Made by a program: the position numbers and the translations under genes. A DNA stretch of 64,000 nt from Streptomyces sedi. GTDB lineage: Bacteria > Actinomycetota > Actinomycetes > Streptomycetales > Streptomycetaceae. The notes beneath the pieces were generated by a model. The model was not told the DNA's origin, made no database searches, and saw nothing but the letters and a program-made list of their open reading frames with translations. Of the stretch, positions 28,770-36,990 are shown piece after piece; positions within the stretch are counted from its first letter, which is position 1; every line of letters starts with the position of its first letter. Where the stretch lies: the NCBI RefSeq assembly GCF_006335015.1, contig NZ_VDGT01000001.1, positions 620,001 to 684,000 of the forward strand. The letters are read 5' to 3'.

Positions 28770-30173
28770 TCAGCTCTCGCGCGCCGCCTCGCGCACCGCC
28801 TCGGCCACGGCGCCCGAGACCCGCTCGTTGAAGACGCTGGGCACGATGTAGTTGGCGTTCAACTCGTCACCGCCCACGACGTCCGCCAGCGCCCGCGCGG
28901 CGGCCAGCATCATCTCGGTGCTGACGGAACGCGACTGCGCGTCCAGCAGGCCGCGGAACACCCCGGGGAAGACCAGCACGTTGTTGATCTGGTTCGGGAA
29001 GTCCGAACGCCCGGTGGCCACCACGGCGGCCGTCTGGCGGGCGAGCGCGGGGTCCACCTCGGGGTCGGGGTTCGCCAGGGCGAAGACGATCGCGCCGTCG
29101 GCCATGGCGGCCACGTCGTCGCCGGTCAGCACGTCGGGGGCGGAGACCCCGACGAAGACGTCGGCGCCGACGATCGCCTCGCCCAGCGTGCCGGTGACGC
29201 CCTCCGGGTTGGTGTTGTCCGCGATCCACCGCAGCGGCGAGTCGCCGTCGGCGTCGACCAGGTCGGGGCGGCCGGCGTGCACCACGCCGTGGATGTCGGC
29301 GACGACCGCGTGCTCGACGCCGGCCGCCAACAGCAGCTTCAGGATGGCCGTCCCGGCGGCGCCGGCGCCCGACATCACGACCCGCACCTGGTCCAGCCGC
29401 TTGTCGACGACGCGCAACGCGTTGTGCAACGCGGCGAGCACGACGATCGCCGTGCCGTGCTGGTCGTCGTGGAAGACGGGGATGTCCAGCGCCTCGCGCA
29501 GCCGCGCCTCGATCTCGAAGCAGCGGGGGGCGGAGATGTCCTCCAGGTTGATGCCGGCGAAGCCGGGCGCGATCGCCTTGACGATCTCCACGATGGCGTC
29601 CGGGTCCTGGGTGTCCAGGCACAGCGGCCAGGCGTCGATGCCGGCGAAGCGCTTGAAGAGCGCCGCCTTGCCCTCCATCACCGGGAGCGCGGCGTGCGGC
29701 CCGATGTTCCCCAGGCCGAGCACGGCGGAGCCGTCGGTGACGACCGCCACGCTGTTGCGCTTGATGGTCAACCGCCTGGCGTCCTCCGGGTGCGCGGCGA
29801 TCTGCGTGCACACCCTCGCCACGCCCGGGGTGTAAATCATGGACAGGTCATCGCGGTTGCGAATGGGGTGCTTCGAGGTCATCTCGATCTTGCCGCCGAG
29901 ATGCATCAGGAAGGTCCGGTCGGAGACCTTGCCGAGCGCCACCCCGTCGATGCCGCGCAGCTTCTGCACGATCTCGTCCGCGTGGGCCGTGGAACTGGCC
30001 GCGATGGTGACGTCGATGCGCAGCTTCTCGTGGCCGGACGCCGTGACGTCCAGACCCGTGACGGAGCCGCCCGAGGACTCCACCACCGTGGTCAGCGCGC
30101 TGACGGCCGTGCCACTGGCCGGCACCTCCAGCCTGATGGTCATCGAATACGAGACACTGGGCGCCGTTGCCAT
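28770..30173 (-). CDS. NAD-dependent malic enzyme with N-terminal ACT-like domain
   Basis: A 467-aa enzyme that decarboxylates malate to pyruvate with NAD(P). The N-terminal 85 residues form an ACT-like regulatory domain (SYSMTIRLEVPASGTAVSAL, GHEKLRIDVTIAASS). The catalytic part has YTPGVARVCTQIAA, KRNSVAVVTDGSAVLGLGNI, FAGINLEDISAPRCFEIE, PVFHDDQHGTAIVVLAALHN and the Rossmann loop VMSGAGAAGTAILKLLLAAG. The ATG at 30173 is preceded by AAGGAAG. It links the TCA cycle to pyruvate and acetyl-CoA supply. It is transcribed alone, with a hairpin after the stop. Confidence 0.95.
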   Translation of the reverse strand: MATAPSVSYSMTIRLEVPASGTAVSALTTVVESSGGSVTGLDVTASGHEKLRIDVTIAASSTAHADEIVQKLRGIDGVALGKVSDRTFLMHLGGKIEMTSKHPIRNRDDLSMIYTPGVARVCTQIAAHPEDARRLTIKRNSVAVVTDGSAVLGLGNIGPHAALPVMEGKAALFKRFAGIDAWPLCLDTQDPDAIVEIVKAIAPGFAGINLEDISAPRCFEIEARLREALDIPVFHDDQHGTAIVVLAALHNALRVVDKRLDQVRVVMSGAGAAGTAILKLLLAAGVEHAVVADIHGVVHAGRPDLVDADGDSPLRWIADNTNPEGVTGTLGEAIVGADVFVGVSAPDVLTGDDVAAMADGAIVFALANPDPEVDPALARQTAAVVATGRSDFPNQINNVLVFPGVFRGLLDAQSRSVSTEMMLAAARALADVVGGDELNANYIVPSVFNERVSGAVAEAVREAARES

Positions 30174-30478
30174 GGCCGAACTTCCTTCACATTCCTCAAT
30201 GCCCCTGCCGTCCGCTCCCGGCGGCGAAGGGTGAACCGCCGAGCGGACCGCTGCCACCTTACGAGAGGCCGCCGTCGGCCCGGAAGCCGGGACCAGCCGA
30301 GGGCCCGACCGTAACAGCGGGGTGGAAGGCGCGGAAATCACGCCGGGACGAGGGCGTGAACAACGGGGGGAAGAAGAAGGGCGCCGACCCGCCAGCTCGC
30401 CTCGCGGCAAGTGGTCGCTCGTAGCGACAATGGTTGGGCCCGGGGGCATGGAACGGGCCGACGCCACTTCCAGGCTAC
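30174..30478. other. Intergenic region between the malic enzyme and helD-like genes (305 bp)
   Basis: No gene is supported. It should carry the malic enzyme promoter. No repeat or operator was recognised. Confidence 0.5.
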
Positions 30479-30513
30479 CGCACTGAGCCCGGGGGTCAAC
30501 CGGGCTCAGTGCG
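30479..30513 (-). terminator. Hairpin terminator after the HelD-like gene
   Basis: A perfect 14-bp stem CGCACTGAGCCCGG / CCGGGCTCAGTGCG with a 7-nt loop, 4 nt after the stop codon. Confidence 0.85.
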
Positions 30514-30517
30514 CAGG

Positions 30518-32878
30518 TCAGCGCGGTGTCGCCGACACGGCGGCGGCGTCGGGGCCGGCCGCTTCCCGGTCCGCGCCGGCCCGCAGCGCCTCGGGCACGC
30601 CGGCCTCGTCGGGGGCGTCCCCCGGCCCGGAGAGCACCGTCAGCCGCTGGGTGGACCGGGTCAGCGCCACGTACAGCACCCGGGCGCCGGCCGGCGACTC
30701 GTCGGCGATCCGCGCCGGCGCGACCACCAGCGTCGCGTCGTACTCCAGCCCCTTGGCCTCCAGGCTGCCGAGCACCACGAGCCGGTCCTCGGCGCCGGCC
30801 AGCCAGGTGCGGGCGGTGGCCCGCAGCCCCATCGCGACCACGACGCCGACCGTTCCCGGCACCTCGGACAGCAGCCGTTCCGCCTCGGCGCGCACCGCGT
30901 CCGGCAGTTCCTCGTCCGTCCCGGCCACCGCGTAGCGCGGCAGCACCCCGGTGGAGCGGACCGCGCGCGGCGGCCTGGCGCCGGGCATCGCGCGGGCCAG
31001 CACGCCGTCGGCGACCCGCGCGATCTCCGCCGGGTTGCGGTAGTTGACGGTCAGCTCGAAGCGGCGCACCGAACGGCCGCCGAGCGCCGCCCGCCGCTCC
31101 TCGGCCGCCTCCTCCGGCGCCGTCCAGGAGCTCTGCGCGGGATCGCCCACCACCGTCCAACTGGCCTGCCGGCCGCGGCGCCCCACCATCCGCCACTGCA
31201 TCGGCGTCAGGTCCTGCGCCTCGTCGACGATCACATGGGTGTAGTCGAAGCGCTCCTCGTCGCGTTCCCCGCGCTCGCCGCGCTCGGCCCGGCGCTCCTG
31301 CCGTTCCGCGTAGGTCGTCAGCTCGGCGACGCCGGCGAGCGCGTCCAGCTCGTCCAGGCCGCCGCTCGGCGCGGGTCTCGCCGGCTTCGGCGGCGCGCCG
31401 AGCAGCGCCCGCAACTCGTCGAGCAGCGCCACGTCGTGGGCCGAGAGCCCGCGCCCGTCGGGGGTGACCCGGCGCAGCGAACGGGCCAGCAGCCGGATCT
31501 CGCGTGGCCGCAGCAGCCTTCTGGCCTGGCGGGCCAGGCGCTTCTCGTCGGCCATGGTCAACAGCGCCTGGAGCGGCGTGCGTTCGGGCCACCAGGCGGC
31601 GAGGAACTCCCGGAAGGCGTCCTCGTCGCCGATGTCCTCGAAGAACGCGTCCCTGGCCTCGGCGGCCAACTCCGGGTCGTGCTGGCGCTCGGCGGCCCCG
31701 GAACGCTCCCACAGCGCCTCCAGCAGCAGCCGGCGGGCGCGCGGGCGCAGCAGGTTGACGGGAGCGGAGCCGCCGAGCACCTGGCGGCGGACGCGCGCCA
31801 GCTCGTCGGCGTCCAGCTCGACGCGGCGGCCGAACGCCACGACGCGCAGCCGGTCGGGGGCGTCGTCGGCCTCGGTCGCGTCGCGCGCCACCCGGGGCAG
31901 CAGCCGCGCCATGGCGGCCGAGCCCTTGACCGCGGCGACCTGCTGCTCGTCGTAGGCGTCGGCCTCGAAGCCGTCGACCAGGGAGCCGAGCGCGCGGATC
32001 GCGACCTGCCCCTCCTCGCCGAGCGAGGGCAGCACCCCCTCGGTGTACGAGACGAGCAGCGGCGTGGGGCTGACCACCAGGATGCCGCCGGCGTAGCGGC
32101 GCCGGTCCTGGTAGAGCAGATAGGCGGCGCGGTGCAGGGCCACCGCCGTCTTGCCGGTGCCGGGTCCGCCGCTGACCTCGGTCACCTTGCCGGCGGGCGC
32201 GCGGATCACCTCGTCCTGCTCGGCCTGGATGGAGGCGACGATGTCGGTCATCCGGTGGCCGCGTTCCCTGCCGAGGGCGGCCATCAGCGCGCCGTCGCCG
32301 ACGACCGGCAGCTCGCGGCCCGCGAGCGAGGCGCGCAGCCCCGGGCGCAGCAGGTCGTCCTCGACGCCCAGCACCCGCCGCCCCCGGCTGCGGATCACCC
32401 GGCGGCGCACCACGCGCCCGGGACGCAGCGGCGTGGCCCGGTAGAACGGGGCGGCGGCCGGCGCACGCCAGTCGATGACCAGCGGAACGTAGTCGGCGTC
32501 CAGCACCCCGAGCCGGCCGATGTGCAGGGTCTCGGCGATGTCGGCCGCCGGGCCCTCGGGCTCCTCGCGCACGGCGTCGTCGGCCGGCTCGACGGAGGTG
32601 GAGGCGCCGTCCGGGCCGCGTTCGCCGTCCTTGCCGGCGAGCAGGTCGATGCGGCCGAAGAGGAAGTCCTCGAACTCGCGGTTGAGCCGGGAGAGATGGA
32701 GTCCGGCCTGGAAGACCTGGGCGTCCCGCTCGGCGAGCGCGCCGGGCGTGCCGACCTGGCCGCGCCTGGCGGCGTCCGCCATCAGGTACTCCGCCTCGTG
32801 GATCTTCTCGGTCAGCCGTCCGTAGACGGCGTCCAGATGCCGTTGCTCGTCCCGGATCTCCCGGTCTCGCACGTCCAA
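30518..32878 (-). CDS. HelD-like UvrD/Rep-fold ATPase (RNA polymerase recycling factor)
   Basis: A 786-aa superfamily 1-like ATPase of the HelD type. An N-terminal coiled-coil arm (about 5-75, EIRDEQRHLDAVYGRLTEKI) would enter the RNA polymerase secondary channel. Motif I is VSGGPGTGKTAVALHRAAYL (about 210-230). Motif II is THVIVDEAQDLTPMQWRMV. The C-terminal RecA half carries SLEAKGLEYDATLVV and LYVALTRSTQRLTVL. HelD proteins pull stalled or inactive RNA polymerase off nucleic acid; the related HelR gives rifamycin tolerance in some Streptomyces. The start is uncertain: the TTG at 32878 has GAAGGGGG at good spacing, and a GTG at 32872 is also in frame. A hairpin terminator follows. Confidence 0.87.
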   Translation of the reverse strand: MDVRDREIRDEQRHLDAVYGRLTEKIHEAEYLMADAARRGQVGTPGALAERDAQVFQAGLHLSRLNREFEDFLFGRIDLLAGKDGERGPDGASTSVEPADDAVREEPEGPAADIAETLHIGRLGVLDADYVPLVIDWRAPAAAPFYRATPLRPGRVVRRRVIRSRGRRVLGVEDDLLRPGLRASLAGRELPVVGDGALMAALGRERGHRMTDIVASIQAEQDEVIRAPAGKVTEVSGGPGTGKTAVALHRAAYLLYQDRRRYAGGILVVSPTPLLVSYTEGVLPSLGEEGQVAIRALGSLVDGFEADAYDEQQVAAVKGSAAMARLLPRVARDATEADDAPDRLRVVAFGRRVELDADELARVRRQVLGGSAPVNLLRPRARRLLLEALWERSGAAERQHDPELAAEARDAFFEDIGDEDAFREFLAAWWPERTPLQALLTMADEKRLARQARRLLRPREIRLLARSLRRVTPDGRGLSAHDVALLDELRALLGAPPKPARPAPSGGLDELDALAGVAELTTYAERQERRAERGERGERDEERFDYTHVIVDEAQDLTPMQWRMVGRRGRQASWTVVGDPAQSSWTAPEEAAEERRAALGGRSVRRFELTVNYRNPAEIARVADGVLARAMPGARPPRAVRSTGVLPRYAVAGTDEELPDAVRAEAERLLSEVPGTVGVVVAMGLRATARTWLAGAEDRLVVLGSLEAKGLEYDATLVVAPARIADESPAGARVLYVALTRSTQRLTVLSGPGDAPDEAGVPEALRAGADREAAGPDAAAVSATPR

Positions 32879-32982
32879 CGCTCGGCCCCCTTCTGCTGCT
32901 GTGGCAGGGCGGCCGTCAACCGTACGCGAAGTCGGGACCACCGGCAGCCACCGCGCCACGGCGGGGTCCCCACCGGCCACGC

Positions 32983-34176
32983 TCAGTCGCCGTACTTGGC
33001 GCCCGCGGGGGCGGGGTCGATGGCCAGCCGGTAGCCGCGTTTGACCACCGTCTGGACCACTCCGGGCGCGCCCAGCGCGGTGCGCAGCCGGGCCATCGCG
33101 GTCTCCACGGCGTGTTCGTCCCGGCCCGCGCCGGGGAGCGCGCGCAGCAGCTCGGAGCGGGCTACGACCCACCCGGGGCGGCGCGCGAGGGCGCGCAGCA
33201 GGGAGATCCCCGCCGGTGGAACGGGCTTCAGCGCGCCGTCGAGTACCACCGCGCGCCCCCTGATCTCCAGCCGGTGCCCGGCGACCGGCAGGGTCTCCAC
33301 ACGCGCCGGCAGCTCGGCGCAGAGCAGCTGCACCAGCGGGCCGAGCCGGAACCGTTCGGGCTGCCGCGTCGGCACGTCGTGCGCCTGGAGCGGCAGCGCG
33401 GTGACCGGGCCGACGCAGGCCGCCAGCACCCGGTGCCGCAGCGCCTCCAACAGCGGTTCCAGCAGCGCGCGTTCCTCCGCCCTGCGCAGCAGCGAGGTGG
33501 CGGCGGGCGCCGAGGTGAACGTCACCGCGTCGACGCCGCGCGCCAGGACCGTGTCGATCAGCCGGTCGACGGGGGCGATGTCGGCCGGCGGCATCCAGCG
33601 GTAGACCGGCACCTCCACCACCTCGGCCCCGGCGGCGCGCAGCGCCTCCAGGAACCCGGGCTGGGGCTCGCCGTGCAGCTGGAGCGCGAGCCGCTTCCCC
33701 TCGACCCCCTCGTCCAGCAGCCGGTCAAGCACCTCGGCCATGGACTCGGAGGCCGGCGACCAGCTCTCCCGCAGCCCGGCCGCCCGGATCGCGCCGCGCA
33801 CCTTGGGGCCGCGCGCCAGCACCTCGCCGGTGGCGAGCGCGCCCAGCAGCGGCTCGCCGAGCCCCCAGCCCTCGGCCGCCTCCACCCAGCCGCGCAGGCC
33901 GATCGCCGTGGTCGCCACCGTGATGTCGGGTGCGCGTTCGATCAACTGGCGGGTGGCGGCCAGCAGTTCCTCGTCGTCGGCGAGCGGCACGATGCGGAGC
34001 GCGGGGGCGTGCGTGACCTCGGCCCCACGCCGGCGCAGCAGGGCGCCCAGCTCCTCGGCCCGGCGCGCGGCGGTCACGCCGACGGTGAAGCCGTCCAACG
34101 GCCGGACGGCGGCCCGCCGCGCTTCTTCGTGCTCTTCGTGCTGGTCCTGCTGGTCCTGCTGGTCCTGCTGAGGCAT
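32983..34176 (-). CDS. nnaR: HemD-like/OmpR-type fusion regulator, NnaR homologue
   Basis: A 397-aa protein. Residues about 25-270 are a uroporphyrinogen-III synthase (HemD) fold (FTVGVTAARRAEELGALLRR, ATTAIGLRGW, AVTFTSAPAATSLLRRAEE). About 290-397 are an OmpR/PhoB winged-helix DNA-binding domain (PPAGISLLRALARRPGWVV, ELLRALPGAGRDEHAVETAM, VVQTVVKRGYRLA). This architecture is that of NnaR, described in S. coelicolor as a nitrate/nitrite assimilation regulator that works with GlnR. The upstream neighbour narK supports this. The N-terminus has a QQDQQDQQDQ tract from 9-bp tandem repeats. Whether the HemD part keeps any enzymatic activity or only senses a ligand is unknown. Confidence 0.9.
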   Translation of the reverse strand: MPQQDQQDQQDQHEEHEEARRAAVRPLDGFTVGVTAARRAEELGALLRRRGAEVTHAPALRIVPLADDEELLAATRQLIERAPDITVATTAIGLRGWVEAAEGWGLGEPLLGALATGEVLARGPKVRGAIRAAGLRESWSPASESMAEVLDRLLDEGVEGKRLALQLHGEPQPGFLEALRAAGAEVVEVPVYRWMPPADIAPVDRLIDTVLARGVDAVTFTSAPAATSLLRRAEERALLEPLLEALRHRVLAACVGPVTALPLQAHDVPTRQPERFRLGPLVQLLCAELPARVETLPVAGHRLEIRGRAVVLDGALKPVPPAGISLLRALARRPGWVVARSELLRALPGAGRDEHAVETAMARLRTALGAPGVVQTVVKRGYRLAIDPAPAGAKYGD

Positions 34177-34339
34177 GACCGTTCCACCCTGGTGGTTCGC
34201 TCGCTGACGGGGACATGGACGAGGTCGACGGACGGCGCAAGGCTGCCGGGCATGGAGTGCCGTCGAGCCTAGACAGACGGGCGTGACGGGGCCGGTTCCG
34301 ACGCGTTGCGCCGGCGTTAAGCGGCCCCCGCCCGCCCCT

Positions 34340-35731
34340 TCAGACTCCCACGTAGCCCGGCGCCCGCTCCGCCCGGCCGCCGGCGACCGCGGTCTCCCGT
34401 GTCCGCGGACCCCGGGCACCGCGCAGATAGACCGCCCAGGTGACCACCGAGCACAGGGCGTAGAAGGCGAGGAACGCGACGAACGCGTTCACCCCCGACC
34501 CCGTGGCCTGGAACGACTGCCGGAAGGCGAGGTTGATGCCCAGCCCGCCGAGCGCGCCGACCGCCCCGATCAGCCCGATCGCGGCGCCCGAGAGCCGCCG
34601 CCCGTAGGCCGCCGCCTCCTCGCCGTGCAGCCCGAGCGCCACGGCCTTCGCCTGGTAGATCCCGGGGATCATCTTGTATGTCGAACCGTTGCCGATCCCG
34701 CTGAGCACGAAGAGCGCGACGAAGCCCACCAGGAAGACCCCGAGCGACTCGGCGCGCGAGGCCGCGATCACCACCCCGGTCGCCGCCGCCATCCCCACGA
34801 AGACCCACAGCGTGATCCGCGCCCCGCCGAACCGGTCGGCCCAGTGCCCGCCGAACGGCCGCACCAGCGACCCCAGCAGCGGGCCGATGAACGTCAGCGA
34901 GGCCGCCTGGAGCGGCGTCCGGTCGAACTGTGTCTGGAGCACCAGACCGAACGCGAAGCCGTAGCCGATGAACGAGCCGAACGTGCCCGTGTACAGGAAC
35001 GACATGATCCAGGTGTGACGGTCCCTGACGGACTCCCGGGCCGCGCCGGTGTCGTTGGTCACCGGGGCCAGGTTGTCCATGTGCCGCCACGCCAGCACGG
35101 CCGCCACCACGATCAGCGGGGTGTACGCGGCCAGCAGCACCCTGGGGCTGCCGTCGCCCGCGGTGGCGATCACCAGCAGCCCGGCGAGCTGCACCACGGG
35201 CACACCGACGTTGCCGCCGCCCGCGTTCAGGCCCAGCGCCCAGCCCTTCTTGCGCAGCGGGTAGAAGGCGTTGATGTTGGTCATCGAGGAGGCGAAGTTG
35301 CCGCCGCCGATGCCGGTCACGACGGCGACCAGCAGGAACGTGCTGTACGAGGTGCCCGGTTCCATGACGACCCAGGCCGCGACGGTGGGCAGCAGCAGCA
35401 GCGAGGCGGAGATCACCGTCCAGTTCCGGCCGCCGAAGCGGGCCACGGCGAAGGTGTACGGCACCCGCACCACGGCGCCCACCAGGGTCGCGGTGGAGAC
35501 CAGGAAGAACTTGCCGGCCGCGTCGACCCCGTACTCGTCGCCCATGAAGAGCACCAGCACCGACCAGAACGACCAGACCGAGAACCCGATGTGCTCCGAG
35601 AGCACGGAGAGCAGCAGGTTGCGGCGGGCGACACGCTCGCCCGTGGTCCGCCAGAAGTGCTCGTCCTCCGGGTCCCACTCCTCGATCCAGCGTCCACCCC
35701 GACGGGCGGGACGTGGCCTGACGACTGACAT
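34340..35731 (-). CDS. narK: Nitrate/nitrite transporter NarK (MFS)
   Basis: A 463-aa MFS protein of the nitrate/nitrite porter family with 12 helices. The nitrate signature-type segments are GIGGGNFASSMTNINAFYP (about 130-150) and GNGSTYKMIPGIYQAKA (about 340-360), both Gly/Asn-rich as in NarK/NasA. A hydrophilic N-terminus (RWIEEWDPEDEHFW) precedes the first helix. The ATG at 35731 has GGAGG 4 nt upstream. It lies upstream of nnaR on the same strand with a 163-bp gap. Uptake of nitrate or export of nitrite are both possible; context favours assimilation. Confidence 0.93.
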   Translation of the reverse strand: MSVVRPRPARRGGRWIEEWDPEDEHFWRTTGERVARRNLLLSVLSEHIGFSVWSFWSVLVLFMGDEYGVDAAGKFFLVSTATLVGAVVRVPYTFAVARFGGRNWTVISASLLLLPTVAAWVVMEPGTSYSTFLLVAVVTGIGGGNFASSMTNINAFYPLRKKGWALGLNAGGGNVGVPVVQLAGLLVIATAGDGSPRVLLAAYTPLIVVAAVLAWRHMDNLAPVTNDTGAARESVRDRHTWIMSFLYTGTFGSFIGYGFAFGLVLQTQFDRTPLQAASLTFIGPLLGSLVRPFGGHWADRFGGARITLWVFVGMAAATGVVIAASRAESLGVFLVGFVALFVLSGIGNGSTYKMIPGIYQAKAVALGLHGEEAAAYGRRLSGAAIGLIGAVGALGGLGINLAFRQSFQATGSGVNAFVAFLAFYALCSVVTWAVYLRGARGPRTRETAVAGGRAERAPGYVGV

Positions 35732-35867
35732 GGTGCCTCCAGCGCGGTTCGAACGAAAGGAGAACGTAACAACGGGCGACTTCGGCACTGTTGGCGGCAG
35801 ATGACACCCACGAAACCAGTGCCTCACCCGCGACGCCCCTCCACGGTGAGCGCCCACCGGCGGTGCA

Positions 35868-35887
35868 GGGGCGCGGGGAACGGCGCG
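35868..35887. repeat. Degenerate intergenic repeat, copy 7
   Basis: A right arm only (GGGGCGCGGGGAACGGCGCG). The following 70 bp match the flank after copies 5 and 6, including the motif caccgggctcacgccgaca. It lies between narK and the DUF1015 gene. Confidence 0.75.
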
Positions 35888-35975
35888 AGCAACCCACCAC
35901 CGGGCTCACGCCGACACCCCACCCACCCACGAAGCTCCGTAGTCGACCAACCCCCGCAGTCCGGCTGAACGCCTG

Positions 35976-36974
35976 CTACCCCTCGGTCAGGTGGCCGGGC
36001 AACGGCGAAGGCCCCAGATGCGTGCTCTTCGGGGGCATCCCCGCACCGCTCGCCGCGCCCGCCCAGATCTGGTCCCAGGTCGGCGGCGGCAGGATCAACC
36101 CCACCTCGTCCGCCGCCGGATAGTGGCTGGTGTAGCGCAGCGCCGGCGACAGCTGCTGGTCCTCGCAGAGCGCCGGGACGAGCACATGGTCGCTGATGGC
36201 CGCCGGCAGCTCGACCCACTCCACCGGCAGCGTCCGCAGCCGCCCGGCCAGCGCGACGGGCGAGATCTCCGAGAGAGCCCAGATCCGGCCCTGTCCGGTC
36301 AGCAGATAGGTGCCGGGCCGCGGCACCGGCCGCCTGGCCGGCGGCAGTTCGCGCACCCGCGCGATCCGTTCCGCGGCGCGCACCGCCCGTTCCAGGTCGA
36401 GCCCGGGAACGACCCGGTGGGTGGCCGACAGCGTCAGCGGATAGCGCCGGTGGTCGACGACGAGCGCCAGCAGCCGGTCACCCACCGCGTCGGGGTGCGC
36501 CCGGCGCAGCCGCCTGGCGGCCTCCAGCCGGTGGTGGCCGTCGGCCAGAAGCATCGGCGGCAGCGGCGGCGGGTCGAGCGCCCAGGACGCGTCGCAGGCC
36601 CAGAGGCGTTGCAGCCCGCCGCCGGGCACCGGCAGCTCCTGGTCGGCCGGGCGTCGCACGGTCTCCTCCACGCAGTCGTGGAAGGCGCCGAGATCGGGCG
36701 CGGCCAGCAGCAGCGGTTCGACGCTGCCGCCGCGCTCCTTCAGCAGGCGGGTCTGGAACCTGACGGCGTTCTCGCCCACCTGCTGGTGGCGCAGCACATG
36801 CCCGCTCTCCACTCCGTGCAGACCCAACGCACCGATGACTCCCCGCTGTTCGACGGAGCCGACGGCGTCGACGCGTTCCAGCACGTAGTAGCTGGCCCGG
36901 CCGAGCGGCCGGCCGAGGACGCCGTGGAAGGGGAGCAGCAGGTCCGTGCGCGGCGCCGGGCTCTCCGGCAGCAC
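35976..36974 (-). CDS. Short DUF1015 (SerK/ParB-like fold) protein
   Basis: About 332-341 aa. It matches the DUF1015 family in LPPMLLADGHHRLEAARRLR (about 170-190, with the conserved DGHHR), VVDHRRYPLTLSATHRVVPG and the EQRGVIGALGL stretch, but lacks roughly the first 60 residues of the usual 400-aa protein (the EIRPFRGLRYDP...APPYDV region). DGHHR-type motifs occur in ParB-fold enzymes such as free-serine kinases, so a small-molecule kinase or nucleotide-binding role is possible (inference). The GTG start at 36974 has no ribosome site. A CTG at 37001 has GGAGGAG 4 nt upstream and overlaps the ATP-grasp stop by 11 nt, so it may be the true start. It is the last gene of the peptide - ATP-grasp - DUF1015 unit. 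Confidence 0.75.
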   Translation of the reverse strand: MLPESPAPRTDLLLPFHGVLGRPLGRASYYVLERVDAVGSVEQRGVIGALGLHGVESGHVLRHQQVGENAVRFQTRLLKERGGSVEPLLLAAPDLGAFHDCVEETVRRPADQELPVPGGGLQRLWACDASWALDPPPLPPMLLADGHHRLEAARRLRRAHPDAVGDRLLALVVDHRRYPLTLSATHRVVPGLDLERAVRAAERIARVRELPPARRPVPRPGTYLLTGQGRIWALSEISPVALAGRLRTLPVEWVELPAAISDHVLVPALCEDQQLSPALRYTSHYPAADEVGLILPPPTWDQIWAGAASGAGMPPKSTHLGPSPLPGHLTEG

Positions 36975-36990
36975 CAGCGGGCGGGACAGC

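Noticed and set aside
28770..31712. 980-aa minus-strand frame joining the malic enzyme to upstream sequence
   Set aside because: The upstream part is a shadow frame of the HelD-like gene. The ATG at 30173 has a proper ribosome site and matches the family N-terminus.
32983..34176. Annotating the HemD-like gene as a heme biosynthesis hemD
   Set aside because: The C-terminal OmpR-type DNA-binding domain and the narK neighbour fit the NnaR regulator. No other heme gene is near.
35755..35775. GTAAC-containing site upstream of narK, considered as a GlnR/NnaR box
   Set aside because: Only one half-site resembles the GTNAC-N6-GAAAC consensus; the other half (CGACT or CTTTC) does not match well enough.
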